NCBI GenBank assembly: GCA_023055505.1
Contig: JALIRH010000014.1
Location: 12,984,501-13,048,500, forward strand
Direction: 5' to 3'
Source: Callipepla californica brunnescens
Taxonomy: Eukaryota > Chordata > Aves > Galliformes > Odontophoridae
Length of the DNA stretch: 64,000 bases
In this document: positions 1 to 11,060 of the stretch, piece by piece
How the letters are laid out: every line of letters starts with the position of its first letter
How positions within the stretch are numbered: position 1 is the stretch's first letter
Position numbers and translations under genes: made by a program
The notes under the pieces: generated by a model
Seen by the model: the letters and a program-made list of their open reading frames with translations, nothing else
Database searches by the model: none
Told to the model about the DNA's origin: nothing

Positions 1-80
1 CAAGGATAATAGGGAAAGTAAAACCTGAAAATTCCCTAGCTCTGCAGATGTAAATGCAATCCAAACAGACTGATAATCCC

Positions 81-95
81 TTTTTTTTTTTTTTT
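81..95. repeat. Poly(T) tract
   Basis: Fifteen consecutive T residues. It could be the complement of a retroposon poly(A) tail, but no retroposon body is recognisable on either side, so it is listed only as a simple repeat. Confidence 0.9.
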
Positions 96-106
96 CCTGG
101 ACTGCA

Positions 107-146
107 CCATGGTAAGCAAAGGGAATGGCAGTGACCCTTACCATGG
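107..146. repeat. Perfect 10-bp inverted repeat (hairpin)
   Basis: The arms CCATGGTAAG (107-116) and CTTACCATGG (137-146) are exact reverse complements separated by 20 nt. The arms contain NcoI-type CCATGG palindromes. No run of T follows, and terminators of that kind are not expected in a vertebrate. A role as a small RNA hairpin is possible but the stem is short. Confidence 0.7.
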
Positions 147-1221
147 CTGTGTGCAGAAAGTCAGCATGAAGTACAGTGGTGACCTCCAACATAGAAGTGA
201 AGAAGAGACAAAGAAGTTCCAGCACGAGAATTTGTTGCTCATTTTCCATCTGCTATGAAGCCTGTGATGGCAGCCACATGGGAAGAGCCAATTATACTTC
301 TGCTGATGGTTGCAGCATGCCTGGTGAAATGTTGCATCCCTTCAGTTCCTCGTGTCAAGGACTGCAAAAGTTGGGTCAGAGAGGCTGAGAACACTGAGGA
401 AAATCTGTGTGCACTGAGTCACGGGAGCAGATTTCCACCTTATGGAGCTCTCACACGGTCTGAAGCCCCCAACACAGGAAAAAAAAAAACATATCACCTA
501 TCTTATTCCCTTAATTTGCCCACTCAGCACAGTTCAGGCTACTGCACTGTGGAGAGAAGCACAAACATGTCAGAAGGACTGCCACAGTGGAACTGAGCAT
601 CAGCACAAGAAGAAACAGGGACAGATTCAAAACGCCAGCTTTGAGACCCACTGTTCCAAGGTATAGCTCTGAGGGTGAACAAGAGAGAAACAACTTTTTG
701 CTGCTGCCTTCTTGTTCCTGATGAAGTGTTACTGCCCCACTCAGACTTCCTCCACAATCTTATGCTGCTTAATACAGTTATCATTCCACCCTCAGCAAGG
801 CTTCTGCCCATCTCTGAGAAGAGCAGGGACTGCTTTGTCTGCTACAGTGATCTTGCATTGCTTCACAATGCACAGGAATGCACACTGCCAGACCTCACTG
901 GGTCACATAGCACAAACCAGAACTCAGAAAGCTTGTGCATTCCCCACCTTAGAGCACAGGGATAGCCCGGAGGGAAAAGAAGCTGCCAGCTGTTCTCCAC
1001 ATTGATGCTTTTTACACTTCCCAGTCACCCACTCCAAGCCCCGTAAATACCTGCAGGGTCAAAGCCCTGTCCTCATGAGTAAGAGCAGCGACCTTGACAA
1101 GTGACAGAGCCAATATACAGTCATTTCTTTAGAGGGACTTGCCCCCCAGTACAATTTTTTGCTCATTCAGTCTTCCTCCTCCTCCAAGCAAAATCTGCCA
1201 GAACTAACTACATTCAATTCA

Positions 1222-1253
1222 TTTTCTTCTTCCTCTTTTTCCTTCTTTTCTTT
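1222..1253. repeat. Homopyrimidine tract
   Basis: Thirty-two consecutive C/T residues, part of a wider T/C-rich stretch at about 1165-1265. The minus-strand reading gives a low-complexity Lys/Glu-rich peptide that is an artefact of this composition. Confidence 0.8.
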
Positions 1254-1762
1254 ACTTTTTTGTGTTGTCCCAGCCTCCCCTCTCTGAGGTGTCTCCCTGG
1301 GGAAATTCATGTCCCTTGTACTTTTTACTCTGTGTGCATAATAGAACATTATCTGCATAATTTATCTTTCACTACATGTCGTGTTCCTTCTGGCTAAGTG
1401 TTTTTCTAAAATAAACATATATCCTTACTGCATATACTGGGAAGATGAGCCAGCAAGCTTGTCCTGTGTGAGAATTCTATGATACTCAAAACCTGAACTA
1501 CCAAGAATAGATTGGCTCAGTCCTTTAGGTCAAATGCAGCTGTCAAGCTGATCGCTGTTCATCTCTGAACACACATTTTGTAGTGTTCAATTCTTTCCAT
1601 GGATCTAATGAAACCTCTGCAAGGCTGAATCCAGATAAAATTTTGGAATTGAAACGCAACCCACAAAACAAGGGAATTCTGCGAGATAAGGCAAAACAAA
1701 CCAACCCCTGCCTGAAACACCTCGTTGCATTTCTTAATGAAACAACAGCAGACCTATGGGAA

Positions 1763-1880
1763 GAATCATGGAACAGTCATAGCATCACTGAGGCTAGAAA
1801 AGACCTCTAAGAACATCTAGTCCAACTGCCAACCCAGAATGAAGAACACAAGTGTTGGTCATAGGCTGATTGACACTCCC
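1763..1880 (-). mobile_element. CR1 LINE, old 3' fragment
   Basis: Read on the plus strand the segment starts with diverged terminal repeats (aatcatgg, tcatagcatc). It continues with an 'aggctagaaaagacctctaa', 'catctagtccaact' pattern, which is the complement of the CR1 3' end. CR1 elements lack a poly(A) tail and end in short direct repeats, so the element runs right to left with its 3' terminus at about 1763. Similarity fades after about 1840, so the right boundary is uncertain. No coding capacity remains. It is more diverged than the other copies in the window. Confidence 0.7.
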
Positions 1881-2936
1881 ATGACATCCAGACCACATTG
1901 GGCAGCCACGCTACTCCCACTCAGGAAGATTTCAAGAGGCACAACTGCCAGCTAGTTCATACTACAGCTCACAGAATGCAGAGGTGCTGACAAAACAGCT
2001 GAGTCTGTCTTGAAGTTAAATGCGCTGGGTCAGTCGTGGTCCAGTCACCATCGTCTCCAGACAGCTTCTCTCATGGGCTGATGAGCACAAGAACAGCACT
2101 GTGCTTTGCTGACACTGCTTGGGTTTCCAGGTGTTTACTGCTAGAGCAAGAAAATCTGAAAAAAAAATTAAAAATACAAAAAAAGAATGTAAGAAAACAT
2201 AATCTTTTCTATTGTGGCCTAAGGTTTCATAGCAAATCAGAATCACAGTATATTAGTGTGTCCTGAGTAACTAAGGGAGTTAAAAATCTTCAGTCTTCAT
2301 TTATTCTACCACGTGACTACATACCTTCAAATAAAAGTGAATGTTTCTGTTTCTCTCCATTTTCCTTCATGATTTTGAAAAGGTCCAAGTTTTTCTTCCA
2401 AGCATGACAGCTGTCTCCCTGTTTTGTGCCATCTTGCTCACTTGCAGCTGTTCACCAGCAGGCTCAGAGCCCCAGGTTACAAGGTATTGGATATACATCA
2501 CAGGAGACCTGCAATGATAGGCAAATGCAAGAACAATGCCATACGGGTTTTGAGTTTCCTCTCAATCCTTTCATAATTCAGCTGTCTACAGATACCTTTG
2601 GTGGACTGAACCATCCTTGGAGATTCTGGATCTTTCCATGGGAAGCTTACAGGATCAATTCAGGTTCCTAAGCACAGATGTTTGGTACCTCTTCAGATAA
2701 CAGATTTCTGAAAGTGCTGAGTCTCCAGGAAATCTTACATGGGTACCCTTGGCAAACTATAGCGGTAATAGGGTAGGACCTGAATATCTCCCTAGATGAC
2801 TTATTTAGACCTATCTTTGTGAATGGCTAAGGTTGCTGGAGTCAATTTTAGGTCATTTTTAGAAGGTCATGACAGCAGATTTGAGTCAAATGAAGAGAAT
2901 CAGAGTGGAAGCAAGGCTGAGAGCTGTCAGAGACTT

Positions 2937-2976
2937 TGTTATCTCATCCAAAGCTCTGTTATCTCATCTGCAGTGT
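2937..2976. repeat. Two-copy 20-bp tandem duplication
   Basis: TGTTATCTCATC occurs at 2937-2948 and again at 2957-2968, with partly matching flanks (ccaaagc / tgcagtg), giving a period of 20 bp. The copies have diverged outside the core. Confidence 0.65.
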
Positions 2977-3564
2977 CTCCCTCTTATATATTTTTGACCC
3001 ATTAATAATGTTCCTCTTCCTTAAGTCAACTTAATGTTTCTTAGGAAAAGGACCTGAGGAAGGTGATGTGAAGGCAGCTTCACTAACTCACTATTAACTC
3101 CCCTGAGCACTGTCAGAAAATTAGAGGTCTGATGTAAGGACCACCATTGTCAGGGGTTCCCTTTTTAGTGGGATTCTCACAAGGCACTGAGAAGCAACTC
3201 TTTTACCTAAAAAATGACAACATGGGAGGGGCGATATCAGCAGAAACAATTTTGATTTTATTGACAACACTTTAGAGGTAGGAACGTGGCAGCTGGGTTT
3301 GAATCACAAACCAGTGATCTGCCCACAGGGCTGATATCACGACTCAGACTAGAATTGCTCTTCCTCAATATTTCTGTGAGCATTACCATGTTTATGTCAG
3401 CTTCCAAGTGCAGACAACACAGGTGTCCTTCAAGCAGGTGAAGTCACACTGTCCTTTCTTTCATTTTCTCTCTGTTTGAGCACATCTTGGCTATCAGCAA
3501 TGGGAAGCAGTTGTCCTTATGTTTATCAGCAAAGATAAGTCTGCCAGCCTGGATTTCCAGCCTT

Positions 3565-3653
3565 GTTAGTGATGTTGGTATCAGATCTGGTGCTGGTACC
3601 TGTGTTGGTATTGCTTCTGATATTGGTATTGCATCAGTTCCAGTACTGATTGG
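3565..3653. repeat. Degenerate 18-bp minisatellite
   Basis: About five imperfect units of 17-18 bp start near 3565, 3583, 3601, 3618 and 3636. The first four carry a TTGGTAT- or CTGGTAC-like core. Because the period is a multiple of three, the plus-strand reading yields a pseudo-repetitive peptide (GI, SDVGIR, SDIGIA). This repetition reflects the DNA repeat and is not evidence for a protein. Confidence 0.7.
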
Positions 3654-6600
3654 AATAATTTGCCCCAGAGGATATAAACATTAACGTTTGGTGAGGAGAA
3701 GGAAGCCTGAGAACACTCAGGTCATTTCAATCAGCTCAGCATGATCAAACTCTGGGACACATCTGCTCAAAGCATCTGTGGTGTTTAAACATTTGCCCCA
3801 GAGCCAAAACGCTGAGATACAGAAAATACCAACACGTTATGCACCAGAGAAAGCAGAAGTCATGTCTTCAGTGAGCACTGTGAGCTCAGGTTCAAGAGGA
3901 AATGGTAAAAAAGGGGACACTGTTTCAGAAAGGACTTAACAGGATAACAAAGAGTTTTCTCCATGCACTAAAGTCACAAAATTTGTGGCTACTGAAGAAA
4001 AATTCAGACAGATAGGTGATACAGAACAGGTGTGGTCATAAAAATACTTAACGATTTTCCAGAAAGCAGTTTGGGACAACTAGAGTAATTAAAACAGAAC
4101 TGCTGAGAACTTGCTATTAGGAGTAAAAAACAAAACATGTTTTTAAATGAAATAATTACTGAAATTTGCTGCTTCATGACACAACAGAAGGAGTCAGCAA
4201 TAGCCCTTTGTTACCTACAACGGCCTGTTTAGTACAAGCAGCAGGAAACATAATTTCTAGCACGAGGGATAACATTTGTATTTTATTTGTTGGGCTTTTG
4301 GTATTTTTAGATGTTTTTTTTTCCTTCTTCTCTTCACAGAGATGAAGTCTGGTTTGTGATTTTGATCCAGATAAGAAATCTTTGTAGGAAGGTCTGTAGG
4401 AAAGAGATGAGCTATTTCTCTGCTCTGAGTTTTCCTCTGGAAACAGCTCTCCCACTCAGGACTACAGAGGGAGCCTCTCTCTTGCCAAAAAGCAGCTTCC
4501 CAAACTCCATCAGCTGGGTAACACCAACTGGTGTGTATATTCTCAGAGAAAAGAGAATGCAATAGAATAATATGCTCAACAATTAAACTGGGCTGCACTC
4601 ACCTTTTTCTTGAGGGTCACGAATGAGAATGCTTTATGACAAACCTCCAGGGATTCTGCAATGTGGAGGAATTGGGGAGGGAAATATTTTAGCTCTGAAA
4701 AATAAAACTGGTCAGTTTATTGTAGCAGTTTGTACTTCAGTGAGACAAAAATAGTTTAGCAGTTCAATGGAGCAACACAGGCACCGTATCCATGCTGGGC
4801 TGGACATGTGTGTGTTAGCTGCATCACTGACCATAATAATAACCTTAGGTGTAAGAGCAGGATTCACGTGCCCCTCCAGCTGACGTTCTAGTGTAATTCT
4901 ATGTTAATAAAAGTACAGCTGAAAAACTGCAGAAAATAACTCTCTCTAAAGCACTGAAAATGGAGGAACGCTGTGGAAGTCTCTGATTCTGGGGGTTGGA
5001 GGTAAGCGAACCAAACCTGTACATGGAAGGATTAACACCCAACAGCACTGTCCTCACTGTTACCACAGGCAGTCAGGCCTTGAAATGATGACAAATTGAC
5101 TTGGAAACGCTCTGATGCACCTGGATGATCTCAGAAAATGAAAGGCATGGGGGATTCCCTTTTCAGTCTAAAAGGGAAATACATGTTTACAAAAATCAGT
5201 CATGCTACTTCTCTTTCGTTTTTACCACTGCAGTTGTAGTGAAACATGCAGACCTGGGGAGTGCCACTGTCCCACCAGGAAAAAATAACTGGACTTGTCT
5301 CCTGATGGCTTTGTGGCTTCAGTGCAGAACTGCAGCTGGGTTTTATCCTTCCTTTGTCCTCCTTACCTGTGGATGGAATCAACTTTTGTTCAGAGCATTC
5401 CCCAATCTCTTGGACAAACAAATGAGCAGAGGCCTTAAGGTGTTACCCTGAGGCTTATTGGGACTAGTAAGTAGAGAGGAAGAAGCAAGTACTCAACAGG
5501 ATGATAAATCCCACACCTCACTCCCAGGCACTATAAGGAAACACCCATTTCTTGGCTCTTACAGTCCAACCTGTCCCTGAAGCAAATATGTCATTTACCT
5601 TTCTAATAGAAACATGAGTTACTTTAGGTCAATGCTGGGATCAATACCAGCTGCCCTGGGACTTCTGATACAACATTCATTATATAACCAGGTTATTAGC
5701 TGAGTACTCTATCTAAACCAAGGGACAGCTCTTAAACCTAACAGTTGAAGTATCCTTCCACCCAAGTGAGTCACAACCACAGAGCCAGCACTGGATGCTT
5801 CAAAGTTCATTTAAACTTTATGAAGATTAAGAAATATCTGTTAGCATTTGAAAACATTAGCTCTTATTTATTAATATAAAATCAAAATACACTCTAATAC
5901 AGAGCTGGCTTGTTCTCAGAAGCTGTTCCTCTCCTCCTCTTGACAGCTTTTCAAGTACTAGAATTAAAACACTGACCACAGAAAAATAATGTCCAATCCT
6001 GGGCTTGCCCCAGAACCCACTCTGTGGACTAATTTCCACTCCTACTGCAGAAGTGTCAAGCCTTCTCCTCTACAAGTGTCACACAGAGGAGCAGAGACTT
6101 CTCTGTGAACACTGAACTGGATTTATAATCATTTACTGATGCACATGCCAGGAGATAGCTCAAGGAAGGCAATGAAGACACAGATCCCAGTACACTCTCA
6201 AGGCAGAGCTCTGTATCTGTAGTCACAGATGCTTCACGTTCACATTTTCTTCTTTGTTCACACTGGAGACAACTTCACAGACCCTCATTCCTTCATCCCT
6301 CCCATCCCCTAATGAAGTTCATTGAAGAGCTTCAACAAACATCTAAAACACTGCAGAACAGGAGCAGTGCAAGGTCAGCTGAGTGACACGTGTGAGAGCC
6401 AGGAGCTAACCAAGCTGATGAGTGCCTGAGCACTACAGTGGATACCGAAGGACAGCAGTGTGAGGCCACGGGGCTGCCTGCAACCTCCTGAGCCTAAAAG
6501 GAGGAAGAGTGTGTTCCCCTGCTGCACTCATGGCTCCCTGCTGGTGACAAAGCACTTATTTGGAGCCCTACTGAGAAGTACTGTTTTACCTCATTGTTTC

Positions 6601-6990
6601 ACTTCCAGCCTCTAGCCCAGAGTATGACCAAACACAAAATCCAATTTATCAAGAACAAGCCCCTGGGGCTGATCATCCTTCTAGAGCTCACCTTTATTCT
6701 ATTACTTGGACAAAATACTTCCACATATAGATGCCTTCACATAACTAATGGAGCTGAACCTCTTCTCTGCTCCCGTAGCATCAAGTTAATAACAAATTGC
6801 ACTCCTTCACCAGGCAAAATAATCCCCTCAGAAACTCTTATCGGACATGAAAACTCAAAGGACAAAACCAGATGTATACTAAACATACACAATGCACGTT
6901 ATTTCAGGCACTCCCGGAGCAAGGGCTCTTCTCACAGCCCCCTCCCTGTCTGCAGCTCTCCAGCTCATGTTTGGCAGAGACAAGAGGAAC

Positions 6991-7130
6991 CTGTGTTCTG
7001 CTGCTCCCTCCGCGTGGAGATTAATTCATTGACAAGGTTCCCAGTAATGTGCCAACTCATTAATTACTGTAAGAACTGCGTCAGCGAGAGTAGGCAAGGT
7101 GACTGCTGAAAATGGTCAGAGAGAGCTATC
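6991..7130. promoter_or_regulatory. Possible conserved non-coding element
   Basis: An ATTA-word cluster (agattaattcattg at about 7019 and catTAATTAC near 7058-7068) sits beside CpG-retaining text (gcgtcagcgag near 7077-7088). This mix of homeodomain-type words and retained CpGs stands out from the flanks and resembles vertebrate conserved non-coding elements. The call rests on composition alone. Confidence 0.25.
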
Positions 7131-9471
7131 TATTAGTGCTTGCTACCCTGTCCATTACATGCTGAAAAACAAACCAATAATGCCCGACAGACATCTCTTA
7201 ACTACTAAATATCACAAGCTGACTAAATTACTTACATAAAGCATGAATTTAAACCAGCTTTGGGGAAACAAACTAAAAGAAAACTGGCCCCAAAAGCCAA
7301 TCTGTCTTGTTCCATGTCCATAGGCCCCATCCTACAGGCACAATATTTGCTTATGAAAATGAGTGCTTGACTCACAACCCTGTGACAGAGGCAGAGAGAT
7401 GGCCACAGCCCATTTCAGAAAGCACAGCTCTGTCCTATGCCTCCCTTGGAGAGGACAGGTGAAAGTCCTGATGAGCTCTGGAGTATCTGTAAGAACAAAA
7501 ACAAAGAACCAGATCACAGCTTCTCTCCATGGAGCTGTGAGTTTATACCCCAGAAAAGAGACAGGGAGGGAAGCATTAGGTTAATAGTTATGGCAGCATC
7601 TTGCCACACTCCTGAGCATCTGCCCAAAACACTTCCCAACCACTGCACTAAATCCAAGAGGGTGACCTTCCTTCACACTCCATAACTGCTTTCCTTCCTT
7701 CCAGTCTTTTTATTTCATAGATTTTAATCTTATTTTCTCCCTTTTCATTAGCCAGACTCACTGCAGGCCATAGGGCTGGGTAACCTTATTTTTATCATCT
7801 GATACAAAAGGGATAGGACAGACACGTGCTGTAAAATGTCAAACCATAAGGAATCCCACAGATAACAGTTTGGATGTCCAAAGGGGAAAGGCAGAGTATG
7901 GATGGCCCCCAGCTGTATCTCTAAGTCCACCAGCACTGCAGAAAGAAACGTGCTTCTTCCCAGCATGGTTGTGCCCAGGCTTGTTATGCTCCTGGGGAAA
8001 TCCCTGTGTGTGTTGAGAGCAATCCCTGCCAGAGGGAGACAGGCAGTGCTGGCAGCTCATACCTTTGGAAAAGGTCCTGCAGAGCCTCTGGGTGACAGCG
8101 TTAACTGTGTCACACACCTGGAGTGATCTCTTTGAAGAAATCAGTATTTGCAGATAGAACACGCAGCATGAGTGACACAGGTTCCCCTAAGGGATGTGTA
8201 ATGAGGGCTGGGAGGAAATCTGTGAGGGAATCACCTGGCAGCATTGAGCCAGGACCAGGCTGATGTTGAGCAGCTGAGAGCTTTGAGTCAGAGCAAGGGT
8301 TCTTGGTACACTGTGGGGTGAGGAGAAGCTGCCCCCTAGGATGGAAGGGAGATGGTGGGCTGGGAGGTTAGAGAGATGTGTGGTGGGGTTAGGAGGGGGA
8401 TTCAGAAATGAGGGCCAGCAATTCAGATGAAAATGGATTAGACCTGGATAAAGGCAGCTGGGAGGGAGTCAAAGGATGTGAGATTAAGAAGCACGCACAA
8501 AAAAGCACAGGAGAGCAGATCGGCGTTCCAGGGGAACAAGAAAACAGGGTCAGCTCAGTGAGTTGAAACAGTGTGAGATGTGGATAGCCACGGAGCGGAG
8601 CAGGAGACCCTGAATCCATTTGTGGGTGATAAATCCATCAGCTGCTATTAAGTGGAGTATGCACACTGTGCAGGAATGTCTTATATTTTGGCTTAAAAGA
8701 GAGAGACAGCTCTGTCCTGGGGACATACCTGCACCACTGGGAGCTCCCAGTGCCCCAGCCAAAGGTTCACTTCACAGGAACAGCCAAGCACTCCAACTCC
8801 TTGCCCTGATCCCAATGTGCTGAGCTTCAGCACAGCACAGCCAATGTGAACTGGGACAAAAAGATGACTGAGAGGGCTGAATGGTGCAGTGAGCAGATGA
8901 TAGAAAAAGAGTAGAAGTGCCGGTTTCTTCCCTCCTCTGAGCTGGGAATCAACTTGCACAACAGTTTGGTCAGACAAAAGAGCTTGTAACAGTGTGCCCT
9001 GCTCCTTCCTGCACTATCCTTTAGCATTTCCCAACAGATTCCTGCACTGCAGCTACTGTGGAATGAGTTGAAACACATTCTGACTTCAGAAAGCAGCTCT
9101 GGGACCTTGCCTTTGCACAGTAGTGAGTAGGAAAAATCACCTCCAAAGGAGGCAGTGGATAGTCCGACTGTAGCCTGCTTACACGTGCACAGAAACCAGC
9201 ACAATAGCAGAAACAATCAGCCAGAAGCAGGAGAGCAGATAACGCAAAAGTCCTCCTCTGATGCTGAAGAAATACACGTTGAAGTACAGCCTAAATGAGA
9301 TTAAGTGCAGGTCCCTGCGCTGTGAAGCTGCTGTTACAGTCGCATTTCACATCCTGGAGCTGCAGCCCTGCTCCTCCCAGCCCTGGGAGCACACACTGAC
9401 CCCCAGCTCAAACACAAGCACAGCAGCCTGTTTTATTTCCATTATTCACGACAAAAAAAGAGGTTAAAACT
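7131..9471. other. Non-coding stretch
   Basis: No gene or transposon recognised. G-rich text at 8330-8405 (repeated ggtggg, ctggg and aggaggggg runs) and a CTCF-core-like word at 8328-8342 are the only local features. Open frames of 60-130 codons occur on both strands without recognisable domains. Confidence 0.55.
8328..8342 (-). promoter_or_regulatory. CTCF-core-like site
   Basis: The minus strand reads ATCCTAGGGGGCAGC. Its last 12 positions match the vertebrate CTCF core (CCACTAGGGGGCAGC type), while the first three differ. A single motif match has low specificity in 64 kb. Confidence 0.25.
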
Positions 9472-9520
9472 GAGAGGAAAAAAAAAAGAGAGAGAGAAGA
9501 AAAAGGGAAAAAGGGAGGAA
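9472..9520 (+). repeat. 49-nt uninterrupted homopurine tract
   Basis: Only A and G occur across the interval, including a GAGAGAGAGA stretch and A-runs. Homopurine runs of this length can form triplex-type structures, but no mirror symmetry is obvious. Confidence 0.85.
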
Positions 9521-9534
9521 CAAGAGGAACCTAC

Positions 9535-9790
9535 TTTGTGCAACTGGGGTTAATCTGACTGAAAGCCTAAATCCATGTTAGCAGCTAATCCAGTTAGTAA
9601 GGCTTTCATTGGGAGCTTTGAAAAATCCTTTAACCTCTTGCTGTAAACTAGGAGCAGCTTAACAGCTCAGTGTTCATGAGAAAAGCCTGTCAATAATGCT
9701 GCTAAGCAGGTATTTAGCAGGATTTAAAAAACAAGCATGTGACAACTCTTCTTTAATGAAGCAATTGGGCTTCTCCGCAGGATCCAAATG
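9535..9790. promoter_or_regulatory. Possible conserved non-coding element
   Basis: The segment is free of repeats and carries dense homeodomain or cofactor-like words: ggggTTAATC, gcTAATCC, ctttCATTGG, cTGTCAATAAT and agcaATTGGG. The frequency of such words is higher than in the flanking 1 kb. The call is an inference from word content. Confidence 0.25.
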
Positions 9791-10129
9791 GTCACTGTTT
9801 TCTTGAGCCTCCCCACGAACTGCTTTTCACCTTCCAAAAGAAGATGCAGTTATGGTCTCTGTCATCTTCGGAAGTGTTCCTTCCTAGCAAAACCACAGTA
9901 AAAAGCAGATTTCACTTCTGGTTTCCAAAACCCAATGGATTCTTCACCCCGAGAGATCCTGTATGAAAAAGAATGCAGCGCTCAAAAAATTAAAGGAACT
10001 TCCCTCTGCCTTTTTCCCTTCTCAGTGGCCTCTACACCATTCCAAGGAACACAGATTGACAAATAGCTTTGTCGTTTATGACTTTCTACCCCCAGCCTGA
10101 GTCTAGCAGGATAAACAGTAAACCAAGCC

Positions 10130-10164
10130 TTTTTTTTTTTTCTTTTCTTTTTTTTTTCTTTTTT
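10130..10164. repeat. T-rich pyrimidine tract
   Basis: Thirty-five consecutive pyrimidines, nearly all T with four C interruptions. No polyadenylated retroposon body is recognisable on the minus strand next to it. Confidence 0.85.
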
Positions 10165-10388
10165 ACCATCTGCCTGCAAAGTCATTACGCATTCACTCCA
10201 CCTGCAGAGATAGCCAAAACTGAGCTAGCTGCACTCCAGAAATTGTGCAACCACATTAGCAGCGCAGAGTAGGGGGACAGGGACACAAGGCAAACCTCAG
10301 CCCTGCCATGGGGGGATGGATGAGCCTTCCCCTCTTGTCTCAGGAGGTGTAACCAGACCGAGCCCACTCTGCCTCTTGAGTTCCAGTT

Positions 10389-10560
10389 ATCCACGCGTCC
10401 CATCGCCGTTCACTTTCGCAGATAAAAGGTCATTCTGTATTTTTCCCTCCTCTCCATGTTCCTCCCAAGCAGGAACGTCGCATTACCTTTGCTATTTGCT
10501 GTGCTCAGCCAGAGCCCCACGGAACATTAAGCCGCTTTTACCGCCGCGCCGTGCAGGGAT
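10389..10560. promoter_or_regulatory. Local CpG cluster
   Basis: About 13 CpG dinucleotides fall within 170 bp (cacgcgtc, atcgccg, ttcgcag, aacgtcgc, accgccgcgccgtg), against almost none in the neighbouring kilobases. It is shorter than a classical CpG island. It could mark an unmethylated enhancer or a small promoter. No clear downstream gene is seen: the plus-strand frame ending near 10666 is short and unrecognised. Confidence 0.35.
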
Positions 10561-10899
10561 GCTCAGAGGAAGGTGGATCATTGCCATTCTGCTGCTGCCT
10601 CTCATTCACGAGAGCCAGGAGAGCGAGCAGGGTCTTTCAGAGAGAAATGCTTTGCAGCCAGGCTGAAAAATCCAATGTCTAGGATGATACAAGAGAAAAT
10701 AATTCCTCTCTAAGCACCCAATCAGAATTTCAATACTGTACAGGTTTTGTGCCACTCGAAAGTTATTTCCATTTCTGTCCATTTAGTCTCTGACTTTTTC
10801 TGCTGATAAGGGCAAAAATCTTCCAGGCAAACACACAGATATTAAAGCACTTTCAGAAGGATTCCCTTTATGGGAGGGAATCTATCTAATGAGCCTGTG

Positions 10900-11060
10900 A
10901 TCCATGATCCCCTGTGAATCACTCTGATAGGCGTAAGGACAGCACACATACTAATTAACCTATGACACTGCCGTTAAAAAAAATCATGCCATGAGTTAAT
11001 AAACTAAGATAATTATTTTTCCTTTCATAAATTACATTCTCCTATAGCTCAGTGAGGTAA
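10900..11060. promoter_or_regulatory. AT-motif-rich possible conserved element
   Basis: The stretch contains acatactAATTAACC, gagTTAATAAAC and gatAATTATTTTTCC words together with gataggcgtaagg. It has no transposon similarity. The density of TAAT/ATTA cores suggests a homeodomain-responsive element, but composition alone cannot establish it. Confidence 0.25.

Larger units (their letters stand above)
1..1762. other. Non-coding stretch, no gene recognised
   Basis: Short overlapping open frames occur on both strands (up to 113 codons), but none has a recognisable domain or a consistent coding pattern, and they interrupt one another. The stretch holds a 15-nt T run at 81-95, a perfect inverted repeat at 107-146 and an uninterrupted 32-nt pyrimidine run at 1222-1253. 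The rest is unremarkable AT-leaning vertebrate-type sequence with few CpGs. Confidence 0.6.
1881..6990. other. Non-coding stretch with small tandem repeats
   Basis: No gene recognised. Notable content is a 20-bp-period duplication at 2937-2976 and a degenerate minisatellite at 3565-3653. The longest open frame begins here (6594-7109 plus, 171 codons). It has a hydrophobic segment near residues 25-40 but no recognisable family and is compatible with chance. Scattered ATTA words and frequent stops in all frames fit intergenic or intronic DNA. Confidence 0.6.

Noticed and set aside
880..960. actgggtcacatagcac text resembling a MIR complement
   Set aside because: The word order and identity decay at once outside about 15 bp.
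6594..7109. 171-codon plus-strand frame with a hydrophobic segment near residues 25-40
   Set aside because: A frame this long is expected about once or less per 64 kb by chance at this composition. There is no recognisable domain or splice structure.
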